A stretch of DNA of 64,000 nt from Hemileia vastatrix. Taxonomy: Eukaryota; Basidiomycota; Pucciniomycetes; Pucciniales; Zaghouaniaceae. Below the pieces are notes generated by a model. It saw nothing but the letters and a program-made list of their open reading frames with translations. It searched no databases and was not told the DNA's origin. The stretch covers positions 7,237,183 through 7,301,182 of the forward strand of contig JASXTE010000002.1 in NCBI GenBank assembly GCA_030280995.1, in the 5' to 3' direction. Both the position numbers and the translations under genes were made by a program. This document shows, piece after piece, positions 1 to 11,543 of the stretch (its first letter is position 1; each line of letters starts with the position of its first letter).

Positions 1-23
1 TGGTTTAATCTTATAATTTTGGG

Positions 24-254
24 ATGTCTTCTGCTTCTGGATCTGGTGTTTCTCTTCCTTTTGGTGCTTTGGACAGAATTGTTTCTTGGGATGGGCCCAA
101 TTTAAATGGGGAAGAAATTAAATGGTTTTTAAATCACTATGAATCTTCTGATGCTGTTGATAGGGCTTCACATTTGGACATGGTGAAGCAGGCTAGTTTA
201 TTTATTGTTGGTAGAGAGAGGGAATTATTGGTTATTGAGATGGAAGGTTATATG
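24..254 (+). pseudogene. Retrotransposon gag-like relic, 5' half
   Basis: The reading frame opens at the ATG at 24 and runs 77 codons until the copia element begins at 255. The encoded SWDGPNL, KWF and FIVGRERELL pattern resembles the N-terminal gag domain of rust-fungus LTR retrotransposons (recalled family pattern, not searched). A TAG stop lies a few codons beyond the insertion point in the 3' half, so the gene was already damaged or decayed later. The original element extends left of the window or has lost its pol; no protease or RT follows it. Family assignment is moderately sure. Confidence 0.6.
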
Positions 255-756
255 TGATAAGCAAAAGTGACAGGTAAGTTAAATAATAAAGGACTAAAGT
301 GGACAAGATGGACTAGGGATGGATAGGACTTGGGACAGAGTGGACAAGAGGAAATGACTTGAGGGAGGGAGGACGGAAGGACGAGCGATAAGTAAAATAA
401 ATGAATAAAATAATTAGGAGAAGAAAAGTGGATGCATTGCTGTGGTGGAGAAAACTTACAATGTTACCTGATAAGCAAAAGTGACAGTTAATTTAAATAA
501 TAAAGGACTAAAGTGGACACGATGGGCTAGGGACAGAGTGGACAGGAGGAAATGACTTGAGGGAGGGAGGATGGAAGGACGAGCGATAAGTAAAATAAAT
601 GAATAAAATAATTAGGAGAAGAAAAGTGGATGCGGAATCAGAAATAATACACGCATCCATACATAGTGCTTGTCTCTATCATTATGTTAGGTTAAGATCT
701 AGGTTAGAAATAAGTAAAATATAGTAATCAGGTATAACTAGTTATTTACATTGACA
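255..756 (-). repeat. Copia LTR (3' LTR on the minus strand)
   Basis: The copy is 502 bp, starts TGATAAGC and ends TTTACATTGACA. Internally it holds two tandem related blocks (255-468 and 469-756), each starting TGATAAGCAAAAGTGACAG and sharing about 170 bp before diverging. The second block lacks a stretch (GGATAGGACTTGGGACAG or similar) that is present in the other LTR, so the copies differ by small indels. Confidence 0.9.
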
Positions 757-767
757 CTCCCCCGTGC
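757..767 (-). promoter_or_regulatory. Copia polypurine tract
   Basis: Immediately inside the 3' LTR the minus strand reads GCACGGGGGAG. This is a purine run in the expected position for priming plus-strand DNA synthesis. Confidence 0.6.
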
Positions 768-1406
768 TCAAGACAGCAATGGATTCAAGTTTAAATGTTT
801 CAGGAATTGATAATGCTTAGGTTTAGATAAAGGTTTAGTCAATATGTCAGCCACCATTTTATCAGTAGGCATATACTTTATTTTAAATTTGTTATTGTTA
901 ACTTGTTCACGTAACCAACAGACTTTGGTATTAATGTGTTGAGTGCTATTCTGGTATAGAGGATTCAGTGCTAAATTTATACCACCTTGATTATCACCAA
1001 TTAGGGAAGAGTTAGTAAGGTCAATTTTAAAGTCGTGAAATAACTCTTTGGTCCAAATCAGATCTTGGCCGCACTCGGTCATGGCATAATATTCAGATTC
1101 AGATGTGGAGAGGGCTACAGATTGTTGTTTAGAGGATCTCCAACTAATAAGACCTAGGTGAAATACTAGAGTACCGGAGGTGGATTTTGAGTCTTCTGCT
1201 TTATGATAGTCAGCATCAGTGTAACCAGTAAGATGACCTATTTGGCATCCATTAATTGAGCCTAAAGTTAGACAGTAATTTTTGGTGAGTTGGAGATATC
1301 TGAGGACATGGAAGAAAGCATTTATTTGTTTGTCGCTTGGTTCATTAAGGAATTGCGCTAATGAGCTAGCGGCAAAAGACAGATCAGGTTGTGTGCAAAG
1401 AACCAA
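768..1406 (-). pseudogene. Copia RNase H domain fragment
   Basis: This 212-aa open stretch matches copia RNase HI. YTDADYHKAEDSKSTSG is followed by ISWRSSKQQSVALSTSESEYYAM and a C-terminal LTKPL tail. The Asp of YTDAD and the Glu of SESEY are the expected catalytic positions. It normally removes the RNA strand during reverse transcription. It ends beside the polypurine tract, as the 3' end of pol should. It is separated from the RT part by stops near 1407-1437. Confidence 0.88.
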
Positions 1407-1437
1407 GTAGTTAAGTAAACCGATGGCTCTTCAATAG

Positions 1438-2216
1438 TTAATTAAATGAGTTTTTAACAAAATGTGAGTTGGGGACCAGGGGAGTGGAAATGGGCCAACA
1501 GTTTAAATGATTAAATTCATTAAGGATTCTATCAACATACAGAGATTGAGATAAAGATATAGTTTTTGCATTCCTGTCCCGGTCTACTTTCATACCTAGG
1601 ACCCATTTTAGTTCACCTTGATTGTCCATATCAAAGACCTGAGAGATTTTGGTTTTAAAATCTTGAATAGAAGGACCGCCTATAATTAAATTGTCAACAT
1701 GAATGTACACGTAAAAGGGATTGTGAGGGTCATTATTAAAGAATAGGCAAGGATCTGCCTTGCTGGCTTTGAAACCAATGTCTGCAAAGAAAGTCATTAG
1801 TTTATGATACCAGCATCTGGGGCTTTGTTTGAGACCATAAAGGGACTTTTTGAGATGTAAGCAATGTTCTTTGTTAGTTGGAGAGTATCAGCTAGGGTAT
1901 CGCAGGTAGAGATCTTCTTCGGGTTCTCCATGTAGAAATGCTGATTTAACGTCCATTTGATGTAGGTCCCAATTTTTGAATGCTGCCACGCCAAGTAGAA
2001 AGCGTAAAGTAGTTAATCTCCCTATCGGAGCATAAGTTTCATTGTATTCAATACCCTCAATTTGAGAGAATCCCTGTACACAAATTCTGGCTTTGTATTT
2101 AATTACGTTCCCCTCAGAGTCGGTTTTCTTTTTGAATGTCCAGGTGGTACCCAATAAATGATTGTGATTTGGAATTGGTACTTCTTCCCACACTTTGTGC
2201 TTTGATATACTAGACA
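1438..2216 (-). pseudogene. Copia reverse transcriptase, broken
   Basis: Two overlapping frames cover the RT. The upstream part (2193-1888) has KARICVQGFSQIEGIEYNETYAP and MDVKSAFLHGEPEEDLYL. The downstream part (1797-1438) has the polymerase core. The usual YVDD motif reads YIHVDNLII here, so the second catalytic Asp is Asn and the Tyr is displaced. Together with the frame breaks near 1800-1890 this makes the enzyme inactive. Confidence 0.88.
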
Positions 2217-2373
2217 GTTCTGATTGAATAGCCTTCAGCCATTCATCACTCTCAGGTGAGTTCAGGGCTTTTTAGTAGTGTTTAGGAGTATCCCAGGGGG
2301 TGACAGCAAGACATAGTGGGTTACCACGCCGTTTTGTTTGGATTATATTATCAGGATTAATGTCCAAAGATAT

Positions 2374-3249
2374 TTATTTAGCAGGTTTAAGATTTTTGTC
2401 GACATATGCATAGTTTTTAGGCGCTGGAGGAGTAGGATTGATTTCCTCAAATTTTTCAGTATCTAAGATTGGTAAGGCATTGTTGGAATGAGAATCTTCT
2501 TTGAAAGAGGATGAATTATCAGTAGGAGTAGTATTATCATTATTCAAATTTTCAGAGATGGATTCAGGTGACGAGTTAAACGAAGGAATATGAGTAAATT
2601 CTAAGTCGGGGAAGACAAGGGTTTCAATTGGACCCCCTTTTGAGATTTTTTGAGAGAGATTGAAAGTATTGAGAAATTTAAGATTATGAGTGATAATGAT
2701 TGAGTCAGTACTAGGAGAATATATGCGATAGTTTATATGGCCCTCACAGTATCCCAGGAATATCCCTTCTGATCCACTACTATTAAATTTACTATTTTGA
2801 TAATGCTTTTGTTGATAATAAACCACGTCAGAACCAAAGGGATATATTTTTCTAGGAATATTATTGGAATCTCCATGCCAAAGCTCCCATGGAGTCTGTT
2901 GGTTGCCAAGCGCAGAAGAAAGAAGAATATTGAGGAGGAAAGTTGCTGTATTAATTGCTTTGGCCCACCAGTAGGAATCCAATCCTGATTAGAGGAGCAA
3001 ACATCTTGCCTTTTCGACCAATGAGCGATTACCTCTCTCAGCAATAGGATTTTGTTGGGGCCTGTAGGGTGCTGTAAGCAGATGTTTGATACCTTTGTCT
3101 TTGAGATGATTTTTGAAACTGTTGCTGGTGAACTCTCCGCCATTATCCAAAACTATGGCTTTGATACTTTTTTCCAATTGATTTTCGACAAGTTTTTCAT
3201 ATTCTTTGTATTTCTCAAATGTCTCTGATTTGAGCTGAAGAAAGTACAC
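2374..3249 (-). pseudogene. Copia integrase, broken
   Basis: The catalytic-core end is visible at 3249-2989: VLDNGGEFTS holds the second Asp and PQQNPIAERGNRSL the catalytic Glu (family consensus PQQNGVAER). The C-terminal region at 2982-2374 has SEGIFLGYCEGHINYRIYSP, typical of the copia integrase tail. The frames are interrupted, so this is a relic. Confidence 0.85.
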
Positions 3250-4370
3250 ATGTCGATAGCGAGAGTAACCATCGGCAATTTGAAAGAAATAAGATTTTTC
3301 ACCTTTTGACTCTGGAGTGATTGGGCCACACAGATCAATGTGAAGTACATCGAGTGAAGATTTGGGAGTAGGAAATGAGCCAGAAAATGTAAAACGTGAG
3401 ATTTAGAAAGAGCACATGTTTTAAAACTGAATTGGGAAAAATTCAAACCTGGGAAAATAATATCCATGGTTTGATTACTCGGATGTCCAAAGTTATGATG
3501 TAAAAGTTTAAGATCCGGTTTTCTAGGGGGTGAAATATTGACATTAAAAATAGAATATTTAATTAACCAGAAACTGATGATTCTGCCTCTTGAAAAGCAT
3601 TCGATAAGGGTAGTCCCATTCTCTTTAATTTTGAATGTCCCATTTTCATTCTCAAGATATCGTACGTTCTTCAGCAGGTCAACAATAGAGATGAGTGTGA
3701 CTTTAATTGAAGGTACGTAAAGTGCATTATTGATATTGAACTCCTGACCAGATGATGAAGTAAATGAAACCTTGCCTTGTCCAAGGGCAAGAATTTCGTC
3801 TCCATTGGCCAGAGTTAATGCAATTTTCGAGTCTTCAAATTGAGCGAATAAATTTTGATTGTTAAAGATTGAGTAAGAGGCACCACTATCTAAGATTGCA
3901 TGATTCAGTGGCAGGTCTGAGAAAACAGATAAGACCTTATATTGCATGTCCTTGTCCTTAGATTCCTGATCCTTTTTCCTTTTTAGAAATTCCTCGCGCT
4001 TCTCCGGGTGAAGTTGAAAGCAAGAAGCTTCAGAATGCGGTGCCAAAGGATTATGTTTCCCTTTGGAGCAGAAATTCTTAGTTTTGGTGTCCACAGCCAA
4101 AACGGTCCCTCCTGAACTACTAGTCATGTTGAGCGTTTTTTGTCGAGTGACTTCAGTTTTGATATCAGCAAAAATGGTCTCTATGGTTGGGCGTTGATTA
4201 GTTATATCATATTTGCTTAAGATGATAGTTGCAGCAGTTTGATAGGATTCCAGTAACAGGTTAAGTACGTAGTTGGCCATGATGTAGGAGAGAATATTTT
4301 CCCTAAATAGGTCAGGTGCTATGTCACGTAATAGTTTGAAGGTCCCACTGAATTCATCCATCGCCTCCAA
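3153..4370 (-). pseudogene. Copia gag C-terminus, protease and GAG-pre-integrase
   Basis: This is the longest frame left in the copia element (405 codons). It starts within the gag helical region, passes a Cys/His-rich stretch (FCSKGKHN...SCFQLHP), then an aspartic protease with the active-site motif ILDSGASYSIF, then a GAG-pre-integrase zinc region with HHNFGHPSNQT. It then runs out of frame into the integrase. The protease would process the polyprotein inside virus-like particles. Confidence 0.85.
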
Positions 4371-4427
4371 GATATTGCTCTCGGTGAACTTAATTTTAAA
4401 GAGTTTGCTGATGACATATGAGCAATT

Positions 4428-4828
4428 TTAACTCGATTTGGAAGCATAGTGATTCTTGATACGAGTCCACAGTTGCGCAGGTTCAACGGCGTCGTCATCA
4501 AGTATAAACTTGTGTTGATTGGACCTATCCATAAACATTTTAATGATGGTGTTGGTTTGCCGTTGTTTAATTTTAAAAATAGAAACGAGTTCGGGATCCA
4601 AAGGTAATGGATTATCTTCAACCAAGAATTGGTCCAAATTTCGAACTGTAAGTGCATATTTAAGATTTGTTTTCTATGTACTATAATTTTTGTCGTTAAG
4701 TTTTTTGATACCCTTGATTTCAGAATAATTTGAGGTATCCTGAAGATATACAAAGTCAGGGCGGTGCAATTGCGAGGATTCAGTATTTTGGTGTAAGATG
4801 AGGATGATGAAAAAGGAGGTGAATCCAA
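4428..4828 (-). pseudogene. Copia gag N-terminal region
   Basis: Frames at 4828-4319 and 4637-4428 overlap. The latter contains MDQFLVEDNPLP, QTNTIIKMF and LWTRIKNHYASKS, the UBN2/gag pattern in which a Trp anchors the start of the capsid-like domain. A stop after ASKS and the switch of frame show decay. The polyprotein start lies near 4828, close to the 5' LTR. Confidence 0.7.
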
Positions 4829-4873
4829 AGTGTTAATAGAATCAGGAGTCGCCAGATTTAGTTAATTAGCAGG

Positions 4874-4890
4874 GGCGCTGGGCCCATAAC
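4874..4890 (-). promoter_or_regulatory. Putative copia primer-binding site
   Basis: Immediately inside the 5' LTR the minus strand reads GTTATGGGCCCAGCGCC. Its position fits a tRNA primer site. Which tRNA is used is not established here. Confidence 0.4.
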
Positions 4891-4892
4891 CC

Positions 4893-5410
4893 TGATAAGC
4901 AAAAGTGAAAGGTAAGGTAAATAATAAAGGACTAAAGTGGACAAGATGGACTAGGGACGGATAGGACTTGGGACAGAGTGGACAAGAGGAAATGACTTGA
5001 GGGAGGGAGGACGGAAGGACGAGCGATAAGTAAAATAAATGAATAAAATAATTAGGAGAAGAAAAGTGGATGCATTGCTGTGGTGGAGCAAACTTACAAT
5101 GTTACCTGATAAGAAAAAGTGACAGGTAAGTTAAATAATAAAGGACTAAAGTGGACAAGATGGAGTAGGGACGGATAGGACTTGGGACAGAGTGGACAAG
5201 AGGAAATGACTTGAGGGAGGGAGGACGGAAGGACAAGCAATAAGTAAAATAAATGAATAAAATAATTAGGAGAAGAAAAGTGGATGCGGAATCAGAAATG
5301 ATACACGCATCCATACATAGTGCTTGTCTCTATCATAATGTTAGGTTAAGATCTAGGTTAGAAATAAGTAAAATATAGTAATCAGGTATAACTAGTTATT
5401 TACATTGACA
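4893..5410 (-). repeat. Copia LTR (5' LTR on the minus strand)
   Basis: This 518-bp partner of the LTR at 255-756 has the same tandem internal structure (4893-5106 and 5107-5410) and the same termini. It abuts the right copy of the ATATG duplication. Confidence 0.9.
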
Positions 5411-5415
5411 ATATG

Positions 5416-6005
5416 AAGTGGAACTAGTTAAAATTGTCAAAAGAGATGGTTGATAGATGGGGAGTCAGGTATACTATGGTGGACCTAATAAATTTTTTTA
5501 GTGAATGGAAAGCTAAAGGTGGGTTTTCTAATATGGTGGACTTCAAAAAGCTATGTAGACAGTTTACTGAAGTGGTGGAGTACCTAATTCTGATGGAGGA
5601 GATTGGCCATGAGAATTAGGCAAAGGATTTGTTTTGGTCACCATTTAGTAGGGAGATCAGGACGGAGGTTTTGAAGGAACTGTCTAGGAACAACAAGATG
5701 AAGGACATGTTAAATGGAGAACAGAAACTAGCTGCTTTAGAGTTCATCAAAGACAGCATTCAGGCGTATTTAAAATTGATGGCTTTTGACAAGTATCAAG
5801 AATCTTGTACTCAATATGTTAGCAAGGTTAGTGAAGTTGTGGTCAAAAATAATGATATTATGTTCAAGGCTCAAGAGGAAAGGAAGGCTCAGATGGTTCA
5901 GCCTGTTGCTAAGTTGACAGGAATGTTAATAATAAAATGGTGGATCATTTATCTGACTTAACTAAGCAGCTCAAAATATTTGTTAAAGAAACTCAACAAT
6001 TATGA
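5416..6005 (+). pseudogene. Retrotransposon gag-like relic, 3' half
   Basis: Removing the copia element and one ATATG copy continues the frame of 24-254, but a TAG lies four codons in. Further stops follow (after EEIGHEN at 5617) and there is a frameshift near 5910. Recognisable gag features are KEMVDRWGVRYTMVDLINF, FTEVVEYLI, FSREIRTEVLKELSRN and a C-terminal helical stretch (DHLSDLTKQLKIFVKETQQ). No zinc knuckle is seen. The order matches rust Ty3-type gag as recalled. Confidence 0.6.
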
Positions 6006-6021
6006 TTAATCATTCACTAAC

Positions 6022-6360
6022 TTAATGATTTGTTACCAAATTGTTAAGGAGGATTAGGGGAGGGGGTAGGGGGGGTTTTGAGGAGGATAGGAGGGGGGGA
6101 TTGGGGGGGTACTGAGGGGGAAAGGAGGGGGGATAGGTGGGGGGTTGGAGAGGAATGAAAAAGGGGAGGAAATGAGGAGACCAACAAGGGGGAGAAATGG
6201 AGAGATGAGACCAAAGAGGGAGAAAAGGGAGGTTAGAGTGAGCCAAGGAGGGGGGAATAAGGCAGACAAAGGGGGGACAAGGGGGATATATCCATTCCAA
6301 GGAGAGGGTAAAGGTGGGAGAAATCCCAGGCCAAGGGTAGATAAAGAATAGGATGAATGA
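6022..6360. repeat. Polypurine tract flanking HARBI1 copy 1
   Basis: The plus strand is almost pure purine with many G runs (GGGGGAGG-like). The two other HARBI1 copies have a matching low-complexity tract on the same side of the gene (49300-49530 and about 61900-61990). It is therefore part of the Harbinger element, not random. The translated frames here are low-complexity shadows. Confidence 0.75.
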
Positions 6361-6775
6361 GAGAAAAGAGGGAAGAGAGAGATAAAAAAAAGGTTAATTT
6401 TAACTATAAATTAAAAAAAAGCACTTACAAAAAAAAACAAAAAAAAACCCCCCAACAAAAAATTAAGTAAAAAAGAAAAAATGACTTACCTGGAGAGATG
6501 AGTTTAGAAAAAAGAAATAGAATTGAAATTGTTTGAGTGATGTAAGTAGAGAGGATGAAATGGATGTGAGTGAAGAAAAAAAAGAGAGCGACTGAAAAAA
6601 TATGCATTTTCAGAAAATATGTGATTTCATGTTGAGTTGATGAAAGAAAACAGAGAGATAAAAAAATAAGACTTTAACAGAAAATTCAAAACCAAAATAA
6701 ATATGCAAAAAAAAAATACCATTCTCAGTGAATAAAACATGCAAATTGATCATTTGAAGAGTATGAAAAAAAACA

Positions 6776-7798
6776 TTAAAATTGTGTTGAAAAATGTTGG
6801 AGTGTTATTGGAAGATTTTTTGCCCTTATACTAGTTGATTGAGAAATAGAAGTGTTGGATATAGTCAGAGGTGAATCAACTTGTTCATCTTTATACAGCT
6901 CTAACCATTGATCTTTGAGGTCAGCAAGTAGGTTATGAAGCATAGTGCAACACAGAATCCAGTTGATCACCACCGCCATTTCAGATTTATTTCTAAGAGG
7001 AATTTTTAATCCCCTTAAACTAGAAAAACGGCCTTTCAAGATTCCAATAAAATGTTCAATACGGATTCTTGACTTTTCCAAATGATTGTTGAACTTGGCA
7101 TTTTGACTGTCTTCTGAAGCTGCTCCCCAAAAATCAGGAAGTACATACTTTCCATTTTCATAAGCAGAATCTGCAAGAAGAAACTGATCTTCATAAAAGA
7201 ATTTTTCAGGTTCATTTGAAATTTGCATTCTTTGGAAGACGTAGGAGTCATGAAATGAGCCAGGATAGCCAGAAAAGAATGATATAAATTTTTTGTTAAC
7301 GTCACATATAAACAGAAAGGAAATTGAATATCTATAAATAAGATACAGTTGTTTGTGTTAGTTTAAAAGATAATGAAAGGAGTTGAAAATAATCTACCTC
7401 TTTTTACAATCAAAGTAATTGTTTCCACCTTGAGCAGGTTTCTGGCTCAAAGGAATAGTAGTACTGTCAACAAAACCAATACATCCTGGGAAGCCCTCTC
7501 CTTGCATAACCTGAGATTATTCAAGTTGCTCTTCATTTGTTGGCCAGGTGAGAAGTTGAGATTCCAAGGAGTTGATGGCAGTGATGCAATGTTTGGTATA
7601 AGTGTTAACTGAACCATACCCTAAATCAAAGACATTTTCTAAATGTTTCAAAGCAGCTCTGTTACCATTGGAACCCAAACAACATAGTGAGATGGCTAAT
7701 TGAATTGAATGATGCCATTTTTCTTTTTAAGAATTATTGTGAAATATGGGATGATCCTGAATAAGCTCAAGCAATTTAAGGAAAAATTCCAGAGAAGT
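6776..7798 (-). pseudogene. HARBI1-like Harbinger transposase, 3' part (copy 1)
   Basis: This is a DDE nuclease of PIF/Harbinger transposons. On the minus strand the exon holding SQVMQGEGFPGCIGFVDSTT (first Asp) ends at a GT donor near 7394. After an AG near 7330 the next exon has GSFHDSYVFQRM (second Asp), LLADSAYENGKY and RIRIEHFIGILKGRFS (catalytic Glu). It ends LQHFSTQF followed by a stop at 6776. Nonsense codons upstream (after HNNS and QLE) show decay. The 5' part lies at 44316-44558, displaced by the Ty3 insertion. Confidence 0.9.
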
Positions 7799-8604
7799 TG
7801 TTTGTGGCTCTCTTGGTCTAGAAGGTAGAATTGGAGGTACTACAAGGATTTGAAGGGTTTTAACAGACTCTCAAAGCTATGGTACATATTTCTTTCAATT
7901 TATAATGTTGTGACTCAAGTGATAAGAGGTGGTACAGATTATGTTTATTATTTATAGATTAGGAGTATGTGAATGTAACTACTAAAATAATAAAGAATAG
8001 TAATAGAGGTTGTAAATAACAATGTGTAAGATATATAAGTAAGTAATGAATGAGTTGAAAAGTACAAAAAGTGAGGGCCTTTTATAGGCAAAAATACGGG
8101 AAATAAAGACACGGAGATAACACCGCCTAATACAAGGGTGTGAGAAGAAAACTGAATGAAAAAGAATGTATATGAAATAAATAAAAAATTAATTAATTGG
8201 GACATCAACAAGGGTATCATTTCCATTTTCAATAAAATATGAGTTCCCTTGGACTGTCACAATTAATACAACATATTTGATTTAAATATATTGATTTCAT
8301 GGAGATCCAATTCTCTCAGTAAAAGAATTTGATAATTTTAAGAATTTTATTATATTTTTATTATTATTTTTATTACCACTCAGCTGTAGTATTGAGCACA
8401 GGGTTAGGGAGTAAAAATGTATGGGACAATTACTTAAATTTATTAATTATTTATATTACTTAATATACTTAGCTAGTTATTTGTAAGTAATACATAAGTA
8501 AGTACTAAATAATTAATTATTAATAAGCCTTTTAAAAAGGCATGGCTTCATCTTGGTAAAATAATTAATTATTTTACTGGGTAAGTCTAGTAGCCTGGCT
8601 GACA
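7799..8604 (-). repeat. Ty3 LTR (3' LTR on the minus strand)
   Basis: On the minus strand the LTR starts TGTCAGCCAGGC and ends AGAGCCACAAACA. The body includes the palindromic AATTAATTATT run and a short frame (8232-7948) that is not a gene. Confidence 0.93.
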
Positions 8605-8616
8605 TTCTCTCACTCT
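8605..8616 (-). promoter_or_regulatory. Ty3 polypurine tract
   Basis: The minus strand reads AGAGTGAGAGAA directly before the 3' LTR. This is the expected position and composition for a polypurine tract. Confidence 0.6.
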
Positions 8617-8639
8617 AAAAAAAACAATAAAAAAATGCT

Positions 8640-9072
8640 ATAATTTTTTCTTTTTATACTTTTTTGGTAGAGTAGGAAGATTAGATATCTCCTTTCCAGC
8701 TATCCAAGAATCATATTCAGGTGATTTATTCTTGAATCTCAATAAGTATTCTGTACCTTTTTCAGCAGTGACTATTCTGTCATTCAGAATATTTTTGATT
8801 TCTGCTGTTTCAGTGATTTCATTTGGGGTTTTCTTTGGTCTTCCCCTCCTTTTTGGAAATAAATCACTATTGGATGTTTAAGGTTTCAGAAGAGATATTG
8901 GAAAAACAGGATGTTTTCTGTCATATGGAGAATACAAAATAAATTCAACTGAAATATCTCCAATCAATCTTCTGACATCAAATGGACCATTAAATGGGTC
9001 TTTCAATTTGTTATTACCTTGTAAATTGAAGTGGACTGTAGAAATAAACACTTCATCACCCTTTTTAAAAGT
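8640..9072 (-). pseudogene. Ty3 integrase tail with chromodomain
   Basis: Downstream of the integrase core the minus strand encodes GDEVFISTVHFNLQG and a GPF-like segment (DPFNGPFDV). It then reads KGTEYLLRFKNKS..DSWIAGKEISN, a chromodomain pattern. The integrase tail directs where the element inserts, and chromodomains bind modified histones. One stop (after ISLLKP, near 8880) and the stop after KSHKE at 9073 interrupt the frame. Confidence 0.75.
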
Positions 9073-9996
9073 TTATTCTTTATGGGATTTGTCCCATCTC
9101 TTCTTGTCATATTCAAATGATTTTTCAATAAATTTTGGAGCATGATTTCTGCAAAGTTCTTGCATTTGAAGAAAAGATTTTACACCAGGATGTAAATCCA
9201 ATTTAGGTATTTTGTTATTGAGAATTTGGGCAGGATTATTTGGAACATATCCAAGCCAGAGCTCAAAAGGCTTTCTTTGAGTAACAGAATGAACAGTGCT
9301 ATTATAAGCAAATTCCAACGCAGGAAGTAAGGTAACCCAATCATGAGTGAATCTGTCATTGTCTTTATACTCAAGGCCAAAGGCACAATACCTTCTTATC
9401 ATGTCCTCTAAAGTCTGAATCATTCTTTCAGCTAATCCATCAGTTTGAGGATGATGGGCAGTAACAATTTTCAGATCACAACCACAAAAATCCATCAGAG
9501 ACATCCAAAATTCAGAAGTAAATTTAGGGTCTCTGTCAGAGATTATGGCTTTGGGAAATCCAGAAGTATTAAACATATGAGACCACCATAAGAAAGCTAA
9601 TTCATTAGTGGAAACATCCCTGTGAGTAGGGATAAATTTACACATTTTAGTGAATCTGTCCACAATAACCCAACAAGAGTCATAACTGTCTTTTCCAGAA
9701 ATAGGTAATCCTGTTACAAAATCCATGTTTATTATCTGCCATGGTGCATCAGGGGGTTCAATATGTTGCATTAATCCAGCTCTCTTACCAGTAAATCTTT
9801 TTGATTTTTGGAAAGAATTACAAGATTCAACATATAATTTGGTGTCTTCAGACATATTAACCCACCAAGCAGTGTTTTTAATTCTGATCATTGTTTTTTC
9901 AAGATCAAAATGTCCAGCTAATATGTCATCATGACAAATTTTCAAGATTATTTATTTCATAGAAGGAGGAATAACAATAACATTACTCAACTTCCT
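9073..9996 (-). pseudogene. Ty3 integrase
   Basis: Zinc-binding H-H is present (ICHDDILAGHF) but the Cys pair is degraded (ESCNSFQKSK; expected C-x2-C). The catalytic triad is intact: Asp in IINMDFVTGLP, Asp in ISDRDPKF, Glu in GLAERMIQTL. The 290-codon frame is the best preserved part of this pol. It would insert the cDNA into the genome. Stops at about 9946-9960 and at 9073 break the polyprotein. Confidence 0.9.
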
Positions 9997-10645
9997 TCAA
10001 TAATATAGATATCCTTCATCTATTGAAAATTTACCTTTTTCCAAAGCCTTTTGGTACTTTTGTGGAAGGTTTTTAATTAATGCTTGTATTGAAGCATTAT
10101 TTTGATCATTTAACATGGTGCATAACATTTTTAAGTCAGTGTCCTTATCATATGAATCCAGAATAAGCTGTAATAGATCTTCCTCCATATCAACCACATA
10201 TATCCCATGAATATGAATAATTTCATCCTCAGGATCATAAGCAGGATTAGAGTCATCATTTGGTAAAGGTAACCTTGATAACATATCCACATTTGAGTGA
10301 ACAATACCAGCCCTATGAATAATTGTCATTCTCCCTCTGTATTCTTGAACAGCTAACTGCCATCTGAACATACTTCTGTTAGGTTTTTTCAAGTTTAAAA
10401 GGGATTTAACTGCAATTCAGTCAGTGAAAAGTTCAAATTTATGGTCATCTAAGTATTAATGTAGCTTCTCTAGAGCCCACACTACAGCTAAACATTCCAG
10501 TTGAGTAGCACCATATTTCAATTCACTATTTCTCAAGGTTCTTGAAATATAACAAATTACTACTTCTGATACTTTATCATTCATCACTTGTTTTTGATGG
10601 AGGGCAGCACCTAGACCAATAAAACTGGCATCAGTGTACAAAACA
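9997..10645 (-). pseudogene. Ty3 RNase H and linker, cut by the DNA transposon
   Basis: The frame begins at FVLYTDASFIGLGAALH (catalytic Asp) right beside the transposon end. It continues with LECLAVVWALEKLH, then a stop at 10456, then IIHRAGIVHSNVDMLSRLP, the end of Ty3 RNase H. The coding sequence upstream of the cut resumes at 37526 on the far side of the insertion, ending PDFNQPF; with one copy of the 3-bp duplication the two meet in frame. Confidence 0.9.
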
Positions 10646-10648
10646 AAT

Positions 10649-10688
10649 CACCACAGAAAATTTGGGGGGGTATTGCTAGCAATACCCC
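10649..10688 (+). repeat. Left terminal inverted repeat of the 26.9-kb element
   Basis: The end reads CACCACAGAAAATTTG, a seven-G run, then the palindrome GGTATTGCTAGCAATACC. It matches the right end in inverse orientation with a small difference in the A/T spacer. Confidence 0.92.
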
Positions 10689-11543
10689 TCATTTAAAAAT
10701 GTTGGGAAGTGGTTGGAAAGCTGTTGGAAGGCTGTTGGGAGTTCATTGTGAAACCAGATTTAAATTAATTGGACAAAGATTTGGTAATCAGTTAGACCTA
10801 GGTTCAACCAAACTCAATCACAGGTTTCTTGGAGCTTGGTGATTACTTTGATTTTGAGCTGAGCACAGATTGAGCAAAGATTGAACATATCACTTAACAT
10901 ATCATAATATTCACTTTCCCATCTTGTGGAAAGCAAAATTTGATATTCGTTCTAAGAATATCTACATATATTTTCTTGCCAAGTTGGTAACAGAAGGTTA
11001 AACTGTAGTATCTCAATTATTACACTAGACTACATAGATATTTGATAAAACATACAATTCAAATCAATTTTAATATTATTGAGATCACCATAAGTGTCTT
11101 TCCAAAGACTTACAAAAAGTATGTTAGTATCAAGATATCGTTCTAGGTAGTAGTTTCAATTTGGATTTTGAACTGACATCTAAAGCATTTTACTATTAGA
11201 CAAAAACATAAATAAGTGTAATAAGAGTGAAATTATTCTATTTTGTGATTATAATGTAACAATAAAGCACATTTTTATTGAGAAAATTTTTCTTCCTCCA
11301 CAAACCAAAATTTACTCTATAGGCTCAAGATTTATTTTTAAGCCATATTATTCATTTCAGTTATCATTGACTTACTTCCAATATTTATTAAAAAGATAAT
11401 AATAATACATGTGAAAGAATTATGAGCTTAGCATAGCATATGCTAAAAAGTTATTTTGTCGTTTTATTCAAAACTGATTCTTCATTTTTTGCTTCAATTC
11501 ATCTTTTAACAACCACTATCTTCAGATACTATTCTTACTTAAT
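10689..11543. other. Left subterminal region, no gene
   Basis: I see no coding frame. Short GTTGG-rich repeats at about 10700-10740 and AGATTGAGCAAAGATTGAAC-like words resemble motifs near the right end (36730-37400). These could be subterminal transposase-binding sites and the promoter of the SNF2 gene; that is inference. Confidence 0.5.

Larger units (their letters stand above)
255..5410 (-). mobile_element. Decayed Ty1/copia LTR retrotransposon
   Basis: The element is bounded by two LTRs (255-756 and 4893-5410) and flanked by the perfect 5-bp duplication ATATG (250-254 and 5411-5415). Read on the minus strand, the interior has the copia order gag, protease, integrase, reverse transcriptase, RNase H. 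Each domain is recognisable but broken by stops and frameshifts. LTR ends are TG...CA on the plus strand. It inserted into a gag-like gene. It can no longer encode a full polyprotein, so it is a relic. Confidence 0.93.

Noticed and set aside
6022..6351. Pro-rich and Arg/Gly-rich frames
   Set aside because: Low-complexity polypurine tract; the frames are open only because of composition.
7373..7612. Plus-strand 79-codon frame
   Set aside because: Antisense shadow of the HARBI1 first exon.
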